A DNA stretch of 64,000 nt. Origin: Halorubrum sp. 2020YC2. GTDB lineage: Archaea > Halobacteriota > Halobacteria > Halobacteriales > Haloferacaceae. The notes under the pieces were generated by a model, which did no database searches, was not told the DNA's origin, and saw only the letters and a program-made list of their open reading frames with translations. The stretch covers positions 1 to 64,000 of the forward strand of contig NZ_CP076019.1 in NCBI RefSeq assembly GCF_018623055.1, read 5' to 3'. Both the position numbers and the translations under genes were made by a program. Shown here piece after piece: positions 1-9,782 of this stretch. Each line of letters begins with the position of its first letter. Position 1 is the stretch's first letter.

Positions 1-2991
1 CTCCGCGAGCGCGTCGCCGGCGAGGTCCAGTTCGACGAGTACGCGCAGGTGCTGTACGCGACCGACGGGAGCGTCTACCAGGCGCGGCCGGCCGGGGTGG
101 TGATCCCGCGCTCGGTCGAGGACGTGCGGGCGACGATGCGGGTGGCGGCCGACCACGGCGTGCCCGTCATCCCGCGGGGCGCCGGCTCCTCGCTGGCCGG
201 GCAGAGCGTCGGTCCGGGCTGTGTCGTGCTCGACTTCTCGACGCACATGGACGAGATAGTCGAGGTCCGGCCCGACGACCGGCGGGCGGTGGTCCAGCCC
301 GGCGTCGTTCAAGACCACCTCGACGACCGGCTGGCCGAGGACGGGCTGAAGTTCGCCCCCGACCCGGCGTCCTCGGCGCGCGCGACCGTCGTCGGCGGCA
401 TCGGCAACAACTCCACGGGCGCGCACTCGGTGCGGTACGGGATCACCGACGCGTACACGGAGCGGCTGAAGGTCGTGCTCGCTGACGGCTCGCTGATCGA
501 GACCCGCGAGGTGGTCCTCGACTCGCCGGAGTACGAGGAGATCGTCTCGAAGGACGACCGGGAGGCCGCGTTATACGAGACGACCCGGAAGCTCGTCGAG
601 GAGAACGAGGGGGAGATAGACGAGAAGTACCCGAACCTGAAACGCTCCGTCTCCGGCTACAACCTCCACAAGGTCGTCTACGAGAACGACGACGGCGAGG
701 CGGTGATCAACCTCACGAAGCTGTTCGTCGGCGCCGAGGGGACGCTCGGGACGATCGTCGAGGCCGAGGTGTCGCTCGTCACCCGCCCCGAGGAGACGGC
801 GCTCGCGCTGTACACGTTCGACTCGCTGGTCGACGCGATGAAGGCGGTGCCCGAGGCGCTGGAGTTCCCCGTGAGCGCGGTCGAGCTGATGGACGACGAG
901 GTGTTCTCGCTGGCGGCCGGCTCACAGGAGTTCGCGCAGTACGCCGAGCCGATCCCGGACCGCGCGGCCGCGGCGCTCATGCTGGAGTGGGACTCCGAGC
1001 TGGTGGACGACTTCGAGGCGGCGATGGCCGACACGACCGCGCACTTCGTCGACGGGGGCGACGCCTTCGACGTGCTGGAGGCGTACACCGACGAGGCCCA
1101 GGCGGACCTCTGGAAGCTCCGGAAGGCAGCCATCCCCCTGCTGATGAGCATGCGGGGCGACCCGAAGCCGTACCCGTTCATCGAGGACGCGACGGTGCCG
1201 CCCGAGGAGCTGGCGGAGTACGTCGGGCAGTTCGAGGCGGTGCTCACCGACCACGACACCTCCGCGGCGTACTTCGCGCACGCCGGGAGCGGCACGCTCC
1301 ACATCCGCCCCATCCTCTCGCTGAAGGAGGAGGAGGGCGTCGAGAAGATGCACTCCATCTCCGAGGACGTCACCGACCTCGTCTTGGAGCACCACGGCGC
1401 CTTCTCGGGCGAGCACGGCGACGGGCTCGCGCGCACGGAGTTCAACCCGAAGATGTACGGCGAGGACCTCTGGTCGGCGTTCCAGGAGCTGAAATCGACG
1501 TTCGACCCCGAGTGGCGGATGAACCCCGGGAAGGTCGTCTACGTCGACGGCGACACCGCGAGCGAGCGCGGCTACCCGGACACCGCCGCCGACACGGACA
1601 TGCGCGAGAACCTCCGGTACGGCCCCGCCTACGAGTCGATCGAGCCGCAGACGGAGCTGGACTTCTCGGAGGAGGGCGGCTTCTCGCACCTCGTCGAGCT
1701 GTGCAACGGCTGCGGCACCTGCCGCGAGACGGACTCGGGCGTGATGTGCCCGACCTACCGCGCCTCCGAGGAGGAGATACAGGCCACCCGCGGCCGCGCG
1801 AACATGCTCCGCGCGGCCATCAGCGGGGAGCTGGACGACGACGAGATCCACTCCGACCGCTTCCAAGAGGAGGTTCTCGGCCTCTGTGTCGGCTGCAAGG
1901 GGTGCAAGAGCGACTGTCCCACCGGCGTCGACCTCGCGAAGCTGAAGGCCGAGGTGAAACACGAGCACCACGAGGCGGAGGGGTCGGGGCTCCGCGAGCG
2001 GCTCTTCCGCGACATCGACCGGCTCTCGGCGCTCGGCAGCACGCTCGCGCCGGTGTCGAACGCGGCCTCGAAGCTCCCCGGCGCTCGGCGGGTGATGGAC
2101 GCGGTCGCGGGGATCGCGCCGGACCGCGAGCTGCCGACCTTCCGGTCGACGAGCTTCGAGGAGTGGTTCGCGGCGCGCGGCGGCTCGACGGTCGACCCCG
2201 CGGAGGCGGTCGACACGGTGACGCTGTTCCCCGACACGTACACCAACTACAGCTATCCGGCGGCCGGCAAGGCCGCGGTCCGGGTGTTAGAGGCGGCGCG
2301 CGTCCGCGTCGAGGTGCCCGACGACCTCGCGCCCTCGGGCCGCGCCGCGTTCTCGACGGGCTTCCTCGATACGGCCCGCGAGCGCGCAGCGACCAACGTC
2401 GAGCAGCTGGCGCCCCGGGTCCGCGACGGCCAGTCGGTCGTCTTCGTCGAGCCGTCGGACGCGGTGATGTTCCAAGACGAGTACCTCGACCTCCTCGACG
2501 GCGACGACGTCGAGGCCGTCTCGGCCGCCGCGTTCGGCGTCTTAGAGTACTTAGACGCCGGCCGCGTCGACGAGCGGCTGGCGTTCGACGCGCCCGCCGA
2601 GTCGCTCACCTACCACGGTCACTGCAACCAGAAGGCGACGAACAAGGACCACCACGCGGTCGGCGTGCTCCGCCGCGCGGGCTACGACGTGGACCCGCTC
2701 GACTCCTCCTGTTGCGGGATGGCCGGCTCGTTCGGCTACGAGTCGGAGCACTACGACATCTCGAAAGCGATCGGTCGGATCCTCTTCGATCAGGTCGACG
2801 AGAGCGACGGCGACACGGTGACCGCGCCGGGCGCCTCCTGTCGGTCGCAGTTGGGCGACCGCGAGGGCGACACCGATGCCCCGCCGCACCCGATCGAGAA
2901 GGTCGCCGAGGCGGTGACCGGATCCGCCCCTGACGCCGTCGCCGACGCCAGCGCCGCCGACGCGACGGCGCCGTCGCCCGCGGACGACTGA
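1..2991 (+). CDS. FAD-linked dehydrogenase / Fe-S fusion protein (D-lactate or glycolate dehydrogenase type), 5' partial
   Basis: The reading frame is already open at base 1, so the true start lies outside the window. The N-terminal half is an FAD-binding type 4 domain of the GlcD/Dld type (PRGAGSSLAGQ near codon 60), followed by the FAD-oxidase C-terminal domain (SGEHGDGLARTEF). The second half is GlpC-like: two ferredoxin-type cysteine clusters (CNGCGTC, about 1702-1722, and CVGCKGCKSDCP, about 1891-1920) and one CCG-type motif (SSCCGMAGSFGYE, about 2705-2745). Such fusions oxidise D-lactate, glycolate or similar 2-hydroxy acids and pass electrons to the respiratory chain. The lactate permease downstream supports lactate as substrate; the exact acid cannot be told from sequence. 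Confidence 0.9.
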   Translation, partial: LRERVAGEVQFDEYAQVLYATDGSVYQARPAGVVIPRSVEDVRATMRVAADHGVPVIPRGAGSSLAGQSVGPGCVVLDFSTHMDEIVEVRPDDRRAVVQPGVVQDHLDDRLAEDGLKFAPDPASSARATVVGGIGNNSTGAHSVRYGITDAYTERLKVVLADGSLIETREVVLDSPEYEEIVSKDDREAALYETTRKLVEENEGEIDEKYPNLKRSVSGYNLHKVVYENDDGEAVINLTKLFVGAEGTLGTIVEAEVSLVTRPEETALALYTFDSLVDAMKAVPEALEFPVSAVELMDDEVFSLAAGSQEFAQYAEPIPDRAAAALMLEWDSELVDDFEAAMADTTAHFVDGGDAFDVLEAYTDEAQADLWKLRKAAIPLLMSMRGDPKPYPFIEDATVPPEELAEYVGQFEAVLTDHDTSAAYFAHAGSGTLHIRPILSLKEEEGVEKMHSISEDVTDLVLEHHGAFSGEHGDGLARTEFNPKMYGEDLWSAFQELKSTFDPEWRMNPGKVVYVDGDTASERGYPDTAADTDMRENLRYGPAYESIEPQTELDFSEEGGFSHLVELCNGCGTCRETDSGVMCPTYRASEEEIQATRGRANMLRAAISGELDDDEIHSDRFQEEVLGLCVGCKGCKSDCPTGVDLAKLKAEVKHEHHEAEGSGLRERLFRDIDRLSALGSTLAPVSNAASKLPGARRVMDAVAGIAPDRELPTFRSTSFEEWFAARGGSTVDPAEAVDTVTLFPDTYTNYSYPAAGKAAVRVLEAARVRVEVPDDLAPSGRAAFSTGFLDTARERAATNVEQLAPRVRDGQSVVFVEPSDAVMFQDEYLDLLDGDDVEAVSAAAFGVLEYLDAGRVDERLAFDAPAESLTYHGHCNQKATNKDHHAVGVLRRAGYDVDPLDSSCCGMAGSFGYESEHYDISKAIGRILFDQVDESDGDTVTAPGASCRSQLGDREGDTDAPPHPIEKVAEAVTGSAPDAVADASAADATAPSPADD

Positions 2992-3117
2992 GGCGGCATC
3001 GGCGCTCGTCGCCCGCCGCCGGCTACGTTCGGAGTCTGTCAGGACGGGCTCGAACTCTTTGACAGCGACGTCTACAAGAGTAATCGCGAACTGACCATAA
3101 TCATTGTTTCCAGCAGA

Positions 3118-3126
3118 TTTAATTAA
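3118..3126 (+). promoter_or_regulatory. Possible TATA box for the lactate permease gene
   Basis: TTTAATTAA stands out in GC-rich surroundings. A start about 27 nt downstream would give a leader of roughly 100 nt before the GTG at 3251. This is inferred from position and composition only. Confidence 0.35.
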
Positions 3127-3250
3127 CGAGATTGCGATACCATTGTCATGCCACCTCGTGGCAAATCCACGGCGCGGGTCCACTCGAGAGTGGGCCTCCG
3201 GGGTATCGGAAGCGGAGAGAACGACCCTGCGGCGACGGGGGGCGGTTCCC

Positions 3251-5035
3251 GTGGCTGACCCGCTGCTCATCCTGTTGGCGTTGCTGCCGCTCGCGGCGAT
3301 CGCGGTCATCATGGTCCTCCTTTACCAGCCGGCGACGATCACGATGCCCATCGCGTGGGTCATCGCGGCCGCGGCCGCGTACATCGGCTGGGAGATGTCT
3401 CCGACGCTGATCGCGGCGGCCTCCATCCGCGGGGCGATGACGGCGACGCGGATCCTCGTCATCGTCTTCGGCGCGATACTGCTCCTGTACACGCTCAAGC
3501 AGTCGGGCGCGTTCGAGGTCATCAACGCGGGCTTCTCCTCGATCAGCGACGACAGGCGCGTTCAGGTCGTCCTGCTCGTGTTCCTCATGGGGTCGTTCAT
3601 CGAGGGCGCGGCCGGGTTCGGGACGCCGGCCGCGATCGTCGGCCCGCTGCTCGTCGGGCTCGGCTTCCCGCCGCTGGCCGCGGTGGTGGTCGCCCTGACC
3701 GGGAACATCCTCGCGATCACCTTCGGCGCGGTCGGGACGCCGCTCATCATCGGGTTCGAAGACGTCGTCTTCGGGCAGGACCCGACCGAGGCCGGCACGG
3801 CGGCGTACCAGGTCGTCCAGACCGGCGGCTTCGAGAGCGTCGGCGCCTACGTCGCACAGATCGGGTTCTGGGCGGCCGTCATCCACGCCATCGTGGGCAT
3901 CGCGATTCCGTTCATCGGCGTGGCGATGATGACTCGCTTCTTCGGCGAGGAGCGCTCGATCAAGCCCGCCATCGAAGTGCTCCCGCTCACGCTGTTCGCG
4001 TGGGGCGCCTTCGTTGTTCCGTACCTCCTGACGGCGTACTTCCTCGGCCCGACGTTCCCGGGACTGCTGGGCGCGATGGTCGGCCTGCTCATCGTCGGCT
4101 CGACGCTCCGCGCGGGCTACTTCCTGCCGGACGAGGAGTGGGACTTCGGGCCCCAAGACCAGTGGCCCGATCACTGGATCGGCACGATCGAGCCCGGAAC
4201 GGGGATGGGCGACTCCAGCTCCGGCCAGCGTGTCGCGACCGACGGCGGAACGAGCCGCTTCGAGGAGCTGCACAGTCAGGACATGTCGCTCGGGATGGCG
4301 TGGGCTCCCTACATCCTCGTCGCCGCCCTGCTGATCGTGACCCGAGTCATCGGCCCCGTGCAGAGCTTCCTCTCGTCGACCGGCGTCATCACGTGGAACA
4401 ACATCCTCGGGACGCCGTTCTCCGAGGGGATCGAGATGCTCTACCTCCCCGGGTCGCTGTTCGTGCTGGTCGCGGTCGTGACGTACGGGCTCCACGGCAT
4501 GGACGCCGAGGGGATCAGGGACTCGTGGAGCGAAGCCGTCTCGAACATCATCCCGGCGGTCATCGCCCTCTGGTTCGCCGTCGCGACGGTGATGATAATG
4601 CAAAAGACCGGCGCGCCCGTCGTGATCGACAACGTCGAGGCCGTCAACCTGGGTATGCTCCAGCTGCTGTCCGACGCCACGGCGAACCTCACCGGGCAGC
4701 TGTTCCCGTTCTTCTCGGGCTTCATCGGCGCGTTCGGCGCGTTCATCGCCGGCTCGAACACGGTCAGCGACATCCTGTTCGGCCTCTTCCAGTTCGAGGC
4801 GGCCCAGCAGATCGGCGCTCCGACCCAGATCGTGGTCGCCGCGCAGGCGGTCGGCGGCGCCATCGGGAACCTCATCGCCATCCACAACGTCGTCGCCGCG
4901 CTCACCGTCGTCGGCCTCATCGGTGAGGAGGGGCGCGTCATCCGACTGGAGCTGATACCGGTGCTGTACTACGGGGTCGCCACCGGTCTTATCACCCTGC
5001 TCCTCGCCTACGTGGTGGTTCCCGCGACCTTCTGA
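3251..5035 (+). CDS. lctP: L-lactate permease family transporter
   Basis: A 594-residue integral membrane protein with many hydrophobic helices, starting with a first transmembrane segment directly after the start ([16 protein letters not shown]). The LctP-family signature region [19 protein letters not shown] and the C-terminal [15 protein letters not shown] motif are both present. The family imports lactate or glycolate with protons or cations. I chose GTG 3251: the frame extends upstream to TTG 3104, but that stretch is hydrophilic, unlike the family, and contains the likely promoter. It lies 260 bp after the Fe-S/FAD dehydrogenase on the same strand, so the two probably form a lactate uptake and oxidation unit. 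Confidence 0.9.
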   Translation: MADPLLILLALLPLAAIAVIMVLLYQPATITMPIAWVIAAAAAYIGWEMSPTLIAAASIRGAMTATRILVIVFGAILLLYTLKQSGAFEVINAGFSSISDDRRVQVVLLVFLMGSFIEGAAGFGTPAAIVGPLLVGLGFPPLAAVVVALTGNILAITFGAVGTPLIIGFEDVVFGQDPTEAGTAAYQVVQTGGFESVGAYVAQIGFWAAVIHAIVGIAIPFIGVAMMTRFFGEERSIKPAIEVLPLTLFAWGAFVVPYLLTAYFLGPTFPGLLGAMVGLLIVGSTLRAGYFLPDEEWDFGPQDQWPDHWIGTIEPGTGMGDSSSGQRVATDGGTSRFEELHSQDMSLGMAWAPYILVAALLIVTRVIGPVQSFLSSTGVITWNNILGTPFSEGIEMLYLPGSLFVLVAVVTYGLHGMDAEGIRDSWSEAVSNIIPAVIALWFAVATVMIMQKTGAPVVIDNVEAVNLGMLQLLSDATANLTGQLFPFFSGFIGAFGAFIAGSNTVSDILFGLFQFEAAQQIGAPTQIVVAAQAVGGAIGNLIAIHNVVAALTVVGLIGEEGRVIRLELIPVLYYGVATGLITLLLAYVVVPATF

Positions 5036-5126
5036 GGGAGCCGCGGACCCGTTTCCCTCGCTCGCGGCGCTTTTCGCGGCCGCCGTCAGCCCGAGGAATC
5101 ATGCCGCTCGCGCCCCTGCTACCCGT

Positions 5127-5810
5127 ATGGACCGAAACGAGGTACGCCGCGCGTGGGACGAGGTGGCCGAGACGTACGCCGCCCGGCGCGACCCCGACGG
5201 CTCGGACGCGGCGCTCGTCGACGACCTGCTCGACTCGCTGGCGAGCGACCCCGCGGCCGACGGCGAGGACCCGCTCGTCCTCGACGTCGGCTGCGGCGAC
5301 GGCGCCCGCACCCTCGCGAACCTCCCGCCGGGCAGCGTCGGGCTGGACGTCTCCCGGCGCGGCCTCGACCTCGCCCGCGAGACCGTCTCCGACGCGCGAC
5401 TGGTCCACGGCGAGATGTCGGCGCTCCCGTTCGCGGCCGACCGCTTCGACGGGCTGACTGCGTACCACGCGGTGTTTCACGTCGAGCGCGAGCGCCACCC
5501 CGCGGTGTACGCCGAGTTCGCCCGCGTCCTCCGTCCCGGCGGCCGGCTCCTCACGACGCTCCCGGGCGGCCGCTTCGAGACGGTCCGCCGGGGCTGGATG
5601 GGCGGCCGGATGTTCTTCTCCGCGCCGGGTCGCGAGCGCACGCTCGACCAGCTCCGCGAGGCGGGGTTCACCGACGTCGAGACGCGGACCGCGACCGACC
5701 CGCTGGGGAGCAGCACCGAGTTCGCCTTCGCGAGGCTGGACCCGGAAGCGGCGACCGGCGGGGACCCGGACGACTCGCGCGCGGCCGATCCGGACCGGAC
5801 CGACCCGTGA
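5127..5810 (+). CDS. Class I SAM-dependent methyltransferase
   Basis: A 227-residue Rossmann-fold methyltransferase. Motif I is LVLDVGCGDGARTLA (around residue 50), and the post-II region YHAVFHV and FARVLRPGGRLLTTLPGG are typical of Methyltransf_11 proteins. The N-terminus (RRAWDEVAETYAARRDPDG) resembles the opening of ubiquinone/menaquinone-type and tRNA-type methyltransferases. The substrate is unknown. Its TGA overlaps the GTG of the next gene (GTGA), so the two are co-translated. The acidic C-terminal tail is probably disordered. Confidence 0.85.
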   Translation: MDRNEVRRAWDEVAETYAARRDPDGSDAALVDDLLDSLASDPAADGEDPLVLDVGCGDGARTLANLPPGSVGLDVSRRGLDLARETVSDARLVHGEMSALPFAADRFDGLTAYHAVFHVERERHPAVYAEFARVLRPGGRLLTTLPGGRFETVRRGWMGGRMFFSAPGRERTLDQLREAGFTDVETRTATDPLGSSTEFAFARLDPEAATGGDPDDSRAADPDRTDP

Positions 5811-6073
5811 CCGCCCCCGACGAGGTCCCGCACGACGTTCGCGCGAGCCTCGAACAGCTGCTCGCGGCGGCCGCGGACGCGGCGGCCGAGGGCGACGCGG
5901 CGACCGCGCGCGCCGCCCTCGACACGGCCGAGACGGTGGCGACGAACAAGCTCCCGCCCGGCGAGCGGCGCGACCGGGTCCGGTGGGGCTGCGCGGCCGC
6001 GCTCGACGCGCTCCCGAACGGCGACCTCGCGGCCGCGTACGCGACGGCGACCGCGGACGCCGTCGACGAGTAA
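5807..6073 (+). CDS. Small conserved haloarchaeal protein, unknown function
   Basis: An 88-residue product starting at a GTG that overlaps the methyltransferase stop by four bases. It is alanine-rich and helical, with a central RAALDTAETVATNKLPPGERRDRVRWGCAAAL segment split over two helices, and no membrane segment or metal motif. Tight coupling implies co-expression with the methyltransferase and perhaps a shared pathway. I do not recognise a function. Confidence 0.7.
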   Translation: MTAPDEVPHDVRASLEQLLAAAADAAAEGDAATARAALDTAETVATNKLPPGERRDRVRWGCAAALDALPNGDLAAAYATATADAVDE

Positions 6074-6108
6074 CGGCCTCCGGCGGCGCCGAACCCGGGA
6101 GCGCGAGA

Positions 6109-6114
6109 TTTTTT
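6109..6114 (+). terminator. Oligo-T terminator
   Basis: A run of six Ts lies 36 bp after the stop of the small gene at 5807-6073 and just before the next small gene. Archaeal RNA polymerase terminates on such U-tracts. Confidence 0.5.
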
Positions 6115-6139
6115 CACGCGAGGCGTGCTGCGGGCGACC

Positions 6140-6325
6140 ATGGAACGCCGAGACGCCCGCTTTATCCTCGTGAGCACGCTGCTCGCGGTCACGCTGTTGA
6201 ACTCGCTCGACGCCCCGACCGCGGAGTGGTTTCGGACGGCGTCGTTCGCGCTGGCGTACGGGGTGCTGCTCTACGTCGGCTACGTGGCCGCGCGCCCCGT
6301 CCTCGCGTGGCTCCCCGCCCGGTAG
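6140..6325 (+). CDS. Small membrane protein, unknown
   Basis: A 61-residue protein with two hydrophobic segments (FILVSTLLAVTLLNSL and SFALAYGVLLYVGYVAA) joined by a short polar loop, predicted as a hairpin with both ends cytoplasmic (RR at the N-terminus, R at the C-terminus). The frame extends to GTG 6125, but ATG 6140 gives a cleaner N-terminus (MERRDARF). It stands alone between a T-tract and the cobalamin-binding-type gene. No family recognised. Confidence 0.6.
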   Translation: MERRDARFILVSTLLAVTLLNSLDAPTAEWFRTASFALAYGVLLYVGYVAARPVLAWLPAR

Positions 6326-6376
6326 CGGCCGACTTCGGACCCCTCACTTTAGTCGACCGAGCGCGTCGCTTCACGC

Positions 6377-7321
6377 ATGCGCGTCGCCTCCCTGCTGCCC
6401 TCCGCCACGGAAACGCTGTTCGCGCTCGGCGTCGAGCCGGTCGGCGTGTCGCACAGCTGTGACCACCCGCCGGCCGCCCGCGAGTTACCGACGCTGACGA
6501 GCACGGTCGTCGACCACGCCGACCGCTCGGCCGCCGACATCGACGAGCAGATGCGCGAGGTCGACGGCGCCGTCTACGACCTCGACGAGGCGCGGCTCGC
6601 GGCCCTCGAACCCGACCTCCTCGTCACGCAGGCCACCTGCGACGTCTGCGCGGTCGACGCGAGCGAGGTCCGCGCGGCCGCCGCGCGCCTCGACCCCGCG
6701 CCCGACGTGCTCGCCTGCGACCCTCACTCCTTCGCGGACGCCCTCGACGACGCGGTGCGGATAGGCGAGGCGGTCGGGGAGGAAGCGGCCGCGAGCGCGC
6801 TCCGCGCCGACCTCCGCGAGCGCGTCGACGCCGTCCGCGAGCGCGCGGCGGCCGCTGTCGCGGACGAGGGTCGCCCCCGGACCGCCGTCCTCGACTGGAC
6901 CGACCCGCCGATCCGGGCGGGACATTGGGTGCGCGACATGGTCGAACTCGCGGGCGGCGACCCGTCGTTCCAGCCGGACGGTCCCTCCGAGCCGGTGGCG
7001 TGGGACGACGTGCGGGCGCACGACCCCGAGGCGCTGGTCGTCGCGCCCTGCGGGTTCGACCGCGACCGCGCCGTCGACGCGGTCGACGACCTCTCCGCTC
7101 GTCCGGGGTTCGACGACCTCTCCGCCGTCGCGGCCGACCGCGCCTACGCGGTCGACGGCAACGGGCTGTTCAACCGGCCGAGCCACCGGCTCGTCGACTC
7201 GCTGGAGGCGCTGTTCGCGTGTCTCCACCCCGACCACGCCGCGACGACGCCGCGCGACCACGACCGGGTCGTGCGGGTCGACCGTGCGCCGTCGCCGTCG
7301 GTGCGCGCCGACGGCGGGTAA
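6377..7321 (+). CDS. BtuF-type periplasmic-binding-fold protein, probable cobalamin-binding
   Basis: A 314-residue protein of the BtuF/FepB substrate-binding fold. It opens directly with MRVASLLPSATETLFALG and contains LEPDLLVTQATCDVCAVD and LDWTDPPIRAGHWVRDMVELAGGDP split by loops, the conserved blocks of cobalamin-binding family members. No signal peptide, lipobox or Tat motif is visible, unlike exported binding proteins, so it may act inside the cell or in corrinoid salvage. No BtuC/BtuD genes are adjacent. The C-terminal 30 residues are charged and probably disordered. Confidence 0.75.
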   Translation: MRVASLLPSATETLFALGVEPVGVSHSCDHPPAARELPTLTSTVVDHADRSAADIDEQMREVDGAVYDLDEARLAALEPDLLVTQATCDVCAVDASEVRAAAARLDPAPDVLACDPHSFADALDDAVRIGEAVGEEAAASALRADLRERVDAVRERAAAAVADEGRPRTAVLDWTDPPIRAGHWVRDMVELAGGDPSFQPDGPSEPVAWDDVRAHDPEALVVAPCGFDRDRAVDAVDDLSARPGFDDLSAVAADRAYAVDGNGLFNRPSHRLVDSLEALFACLHPDHAATTPRDHDRVVRVDRAPSPSVRADGG

Positions 7322-7364
7322 CCCGTCGCGTCGCCGGCGAGCGAGTCGCCGCACGGTCGACGCG

Positions 7365-7835
7365 TCAGGTGTCCGCTCGCTCGCGAAGCCCCGACAGCGT
7401 TGCCGCCTCGCGGAGGTCGTCGACCGTACAGTACCACGCGCCGCGCACGCCGTTCAGGTCGTTCTCGACCGGCCGCTCCAGCGGCACGAGGTCGTCGAAC
7501 TCGAAGACTACGACGACCCGCTCCTCGGAGAACGGGTCGATGAGCGCCTGCCAGTCGTCCTCCTCCATCGGGCCGGAGTCGCCCCGCGTCTGTTCGGTCC
7601 GGTCGACGACCCGGGCGTAGTGGGTCACCGCGGACACCGGCGCGGTCCGGTAGAAGGCCATGTACTCGAACGCCGCGCGGGTGCGGTCGTACGAGCGCGG
7701 CGCGGGGTAGAAGCCGGCGCGGCAGCGCTCGAACGTTTCTGGTTGGGTCGCGACGACGCAGACGCGGGCGTCCCCGGGCGCGTCGTCCGCCGGGGCGTCC
7801 GCGGCGAAGCGGTCGAGGTCCACGTTCCGGTTCAC
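7365..7835 (-). CDS. Conserved haloarchaeal protein, unknown function
   Basis: A 156-residue soluble protein. The conserved-looking core reads CVVATQPETFERCRAGFYPA, then RTRAAFEYMAFYRTAPVSAV, ending in a domain with VVVFEFDDLVPLERPV. GTG 7835 was chosen because the longer frame upstream runs through the palindromic TATA of the divergent ABC operon. The recurring aromatic/charged pattern suggests a nucleic-acid or nucleotide enzyme, but I cannot assign a family. Confidence 0.65.
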   Translation of the reverse strand: MNRNVDLDRFAADAPADDAPGDARVCVVATQPETFERCRAGFYPAPRSYDRTRAAFEYMAFYRTAPVSAVTHYARVVDRTEQTRGDSGPMEEDDWQALIDPFSEERVVVVFEFDDLVPLERPVENDLNGVRGAWYCTVDDLREAATLSGLRERADT

Positions 7836-7843
7836 CGCCGAGC

Positions 7844-7857
7844 GCGGATATATCCGC
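7844..7857. promoter_or_regulatory. Palindromic TATA element in a divergent promoter region
   Basis: GCGGATATATCCGC is a perfect 14-bp palindrome centred 29 bp upstream of ATG 7880, the spacing expected for a leaderless ABC operon. It also sits just upstream of the divergent GTG at 7835. Being palindromic it could set transcription both ways or bind a dimeric repressor. Confidence 0.5.
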
Positions 7858-7879
7858 CGTCGGTGCGTACTGAAAGACG

Positions 7880-8956
7880 ATGGCACGGAGCGCGACGAGC
7901 GCGCGCGGCGGTCCCCGCGAGCGCGACGAGACGGACGCGGCGCGCGGCGACGAGTCCGCCGACGGCGAGACCGGGTCGCCGGCGCTCGCGATAGAGGGCC
8001 TGACGAAGCGATTCGGTGACGGCGACGACGCGGTGGTCGCCGTCGACGACGTGAGCCTCTCGGTCGAGCGCGGGTCGGTCGTCGGCCTGCTCGGGCCGAA
8101 CGGCGCGGGCAAGACGACGCTGATCAAGTGCGCGCTGGGGATCGTGGTCCCGGACGCGGGGTCGGTGCGGGTGTTTGGCAGCGACGTGCGCGACGGCCGG
8201 CGGGCGGCGTACGCCGACGTGGACGCGATGCTGGAGGGCGCCCGCAACGACTACTGGCGGCTCACGGTTCGGGAGAACCTCCGCTACTTCGCGACGATCA
8301 GCGGCGTCGACCCCGACTCCGTGGCGGCGCGCCACGACCGGCTGCTCGACCGCCTCGACCTCGCGGACAAGGCGGACACGCCGGTCCGAGAGCTCTCCCG
8401 GGGGATGAAACAGAAGGTGTCGCTGGCGAGCGTGCTGGCGGGCGGCGCCGAACTCGTCTTCTTGGACGAGCCGACGCTCGGGCTCGACGTCGAGAGCGCG
8501 CGGACGCTCCGGGCGGAGCTGCGCCGGCTCGCGGCCGAAGAGGGGCTCACCATCGTCGTCAGCAGCCACGACATGACGACGATCGAGGCGGTCTGCGACC
8601 GCGTCGTCATGTTATCGAACGGGCGGATCGCCGCGGACGACACGGTCGGGGCGCTGCTCGGCGCGACCGGCAGCGACGTCGTCCGGGTGGCTAGCCCGGA
8701 CCTCGATCCGGAGACGGTCGAGGGGCTCCGCGAGCGGTTCGAGGTCGTCGACGTCGACCGCGACGCGCGCCCGCCCGCGGTGACGGTCGCGGCGGGCGGC
8801 GACCGGCTGTACGACCTGACCGACGCGCTCCGCGCGGTCGGGGTCACGGTCTCGGACATCCGCACGGTCCAGCCCGACCTCGAAGACGTGTTCCTCGAAC
8901 GCACCGGGAGCGCGCCCGGCGCCGCCGGTCCCGAGTCCGGGGGTGAGTCCCCGTGA
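7880..8956 (+). CDS. ABC transporter ATP-binding protein (ABC-2 exporter type)
   Basis: A 358-residue ATPase. Walker A is GPNGAGKTT, the signature is LSRGMKQK (family LSGGQ variant), Walker B is LVFLDEPTLGLD, and the switch histidine lies in VVSSHDMTT. The C-terminal ~100 residues form the extra domain seen in DrrA/NatA-type ATPases. A 35-residue acidic, low-complexity N-terminal extension precedes the ABC domain. It overlaps the permease gene by four bases (GTGA). The pair would export a drug, lipid or other hydrophobic substrate; the substrate is not predictable. Confidence 0.92.
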   Translation: MARSATSARGGPRERDETDAARGDESADGETGSPALAIEGLTKRFGDGDDAVVAVDDVSLSVERGSVVGLLGPNGAGKTTLIKCALGIVVPDAGSVRVFGSDVRDGRRAAYADVDAMLEGARNDYWRLTVRENLRYFATISGVDPDSVAARHDRLLDRLDLADKADTPVRELSRGMKQKVSLASVLAGGAELVFLDEPTLGLDVESARTLRAELRRLAAEEGLTIVVSSHDMTTIEAVCDRVVMLSNGRIAADDTVGALLGATGSDVVRVASPDLDPETVEGLRERFEVVDVDRDARPPAVTVAAGGDRLYDLTDALRAVGVTVSDIRTVQPDLEDVFLERTGSAPGAAGPESGGESP

Positions 8957-9780
8957 GCGCGGACGCGTCGGCCGGGGATCCCGCGGCGCTCGACGACGAG
9001 CCGCGGCCGGCCACCTACTACCACCTGGCGCGGGCGGTGCTGTACCGCGAGTTCCTGATCTTCGTGCGCTATCCGGCAAACGCGATCGGGGGGATCGTGG
9101 TGTCTCTGTTCTTCTTCGCCGCGCTGTTCCTCGGCGGCCAGCTGCTCGCCGGGCAGGCGCTGACGGACTCGATAGAGGGGATCGTCGTCGGCTACTTCCT
9201 CTGGACGCTGTCCGTGGGCGCGTACTCGTCGGTGTCGAACGACATCGGCAGCGAGGTGCAGTGGGGGACCCTCGAACGCCACATCACAACCCCGTTCGGC
9301 TTCGCGCCCGTCGCGCTGTTGAAGGGGGTCGCGAAGGTGGTGCGGACGTTCCTCACGAGCGCGGTGATCCTCGCGGTCATGCTCCTCGCGACCGGAACCC
9401 GCCTGAGCCTCGCGCCCGTAACGGTAGTCGCCGTCGCGGGGCTGTCGATCACGTCGGTCCTCGGGCTCGGCTTCGCCGCCGGCGGGGTGACGGTGCTGTA
9501 CAAGCGGATCGGCAACTGGCTCAACCTCCTCCAGTTCGGCTTCGTCGCGCTGATCTCGGCGCCCGTCTTCGATCTCCCGTGGACGCGCGTCCTCCCCTTG
9601 GCGCACGGCAGCGCCATGCTCCAGCGCGCGATGGTCGACGGGACCCGGCTGTGGCAGTTCCCGGTAGCCGACCTGGCGCTGCTCGTCGCGGTCGCGGTCG
9701 GCTACCTGCTCGGCGGCTACCTCGTGTTCCAGGTGGCGACGCGGCGGGCGCGGCGGCTCGGCGTGCTCGGGGATTACTGA
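8953..9780 (+). CDS. ABC-2 type transporter permease
   Basis: A 275-residue membrane protein starting at GTG and overlapping the ATPase gene. About six hydrophobic segments are visible (for example IGGIVVSLFFFAALFLGG, SVLGLGFAAGGVTVLY and LALLVAVAVGYLLGGYLV). The cytoplasmic element EVQWGTLERHITTPFG between helices 2 and 3 matches the conserved ABC-2 coupling region. It forms the membrane half of the exporter with the preceding ATPase. Confidence 0.9.
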   Translation: MSADASAGDPAALDDEPRPATYYHLARAVLYREFLIFVRYPANAIGGIVVSLFFFAALFLGGQLLAGQALTDSIEGIVVGYFLWTLSVGAYSSVSNDIGSEVQWGTLERHITTPFGFAPVALLKGVAKVVRTFLTSAVILAVMLLATGTRLSLAPVTVVAVAGLSITSVLGLGFAAGGVTVLYKRIGNWLNLLQFGFVALISAPVFDLPWTRVLPLAHGSAMLQRAMVDGTRLWQFPVADLALLVAVAVGYLLGGYLVFQVATRRARRLGVLGDY

Positions 9781-9782
9781 CC

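Noticed and set aside
3146-4885. 579-codon minus-strand frame opposite the lactate permease
   Set aside because: Charge pattern (Arg, Asp, His) is that of a mirrored hydrophobic gene; no start context or domain.
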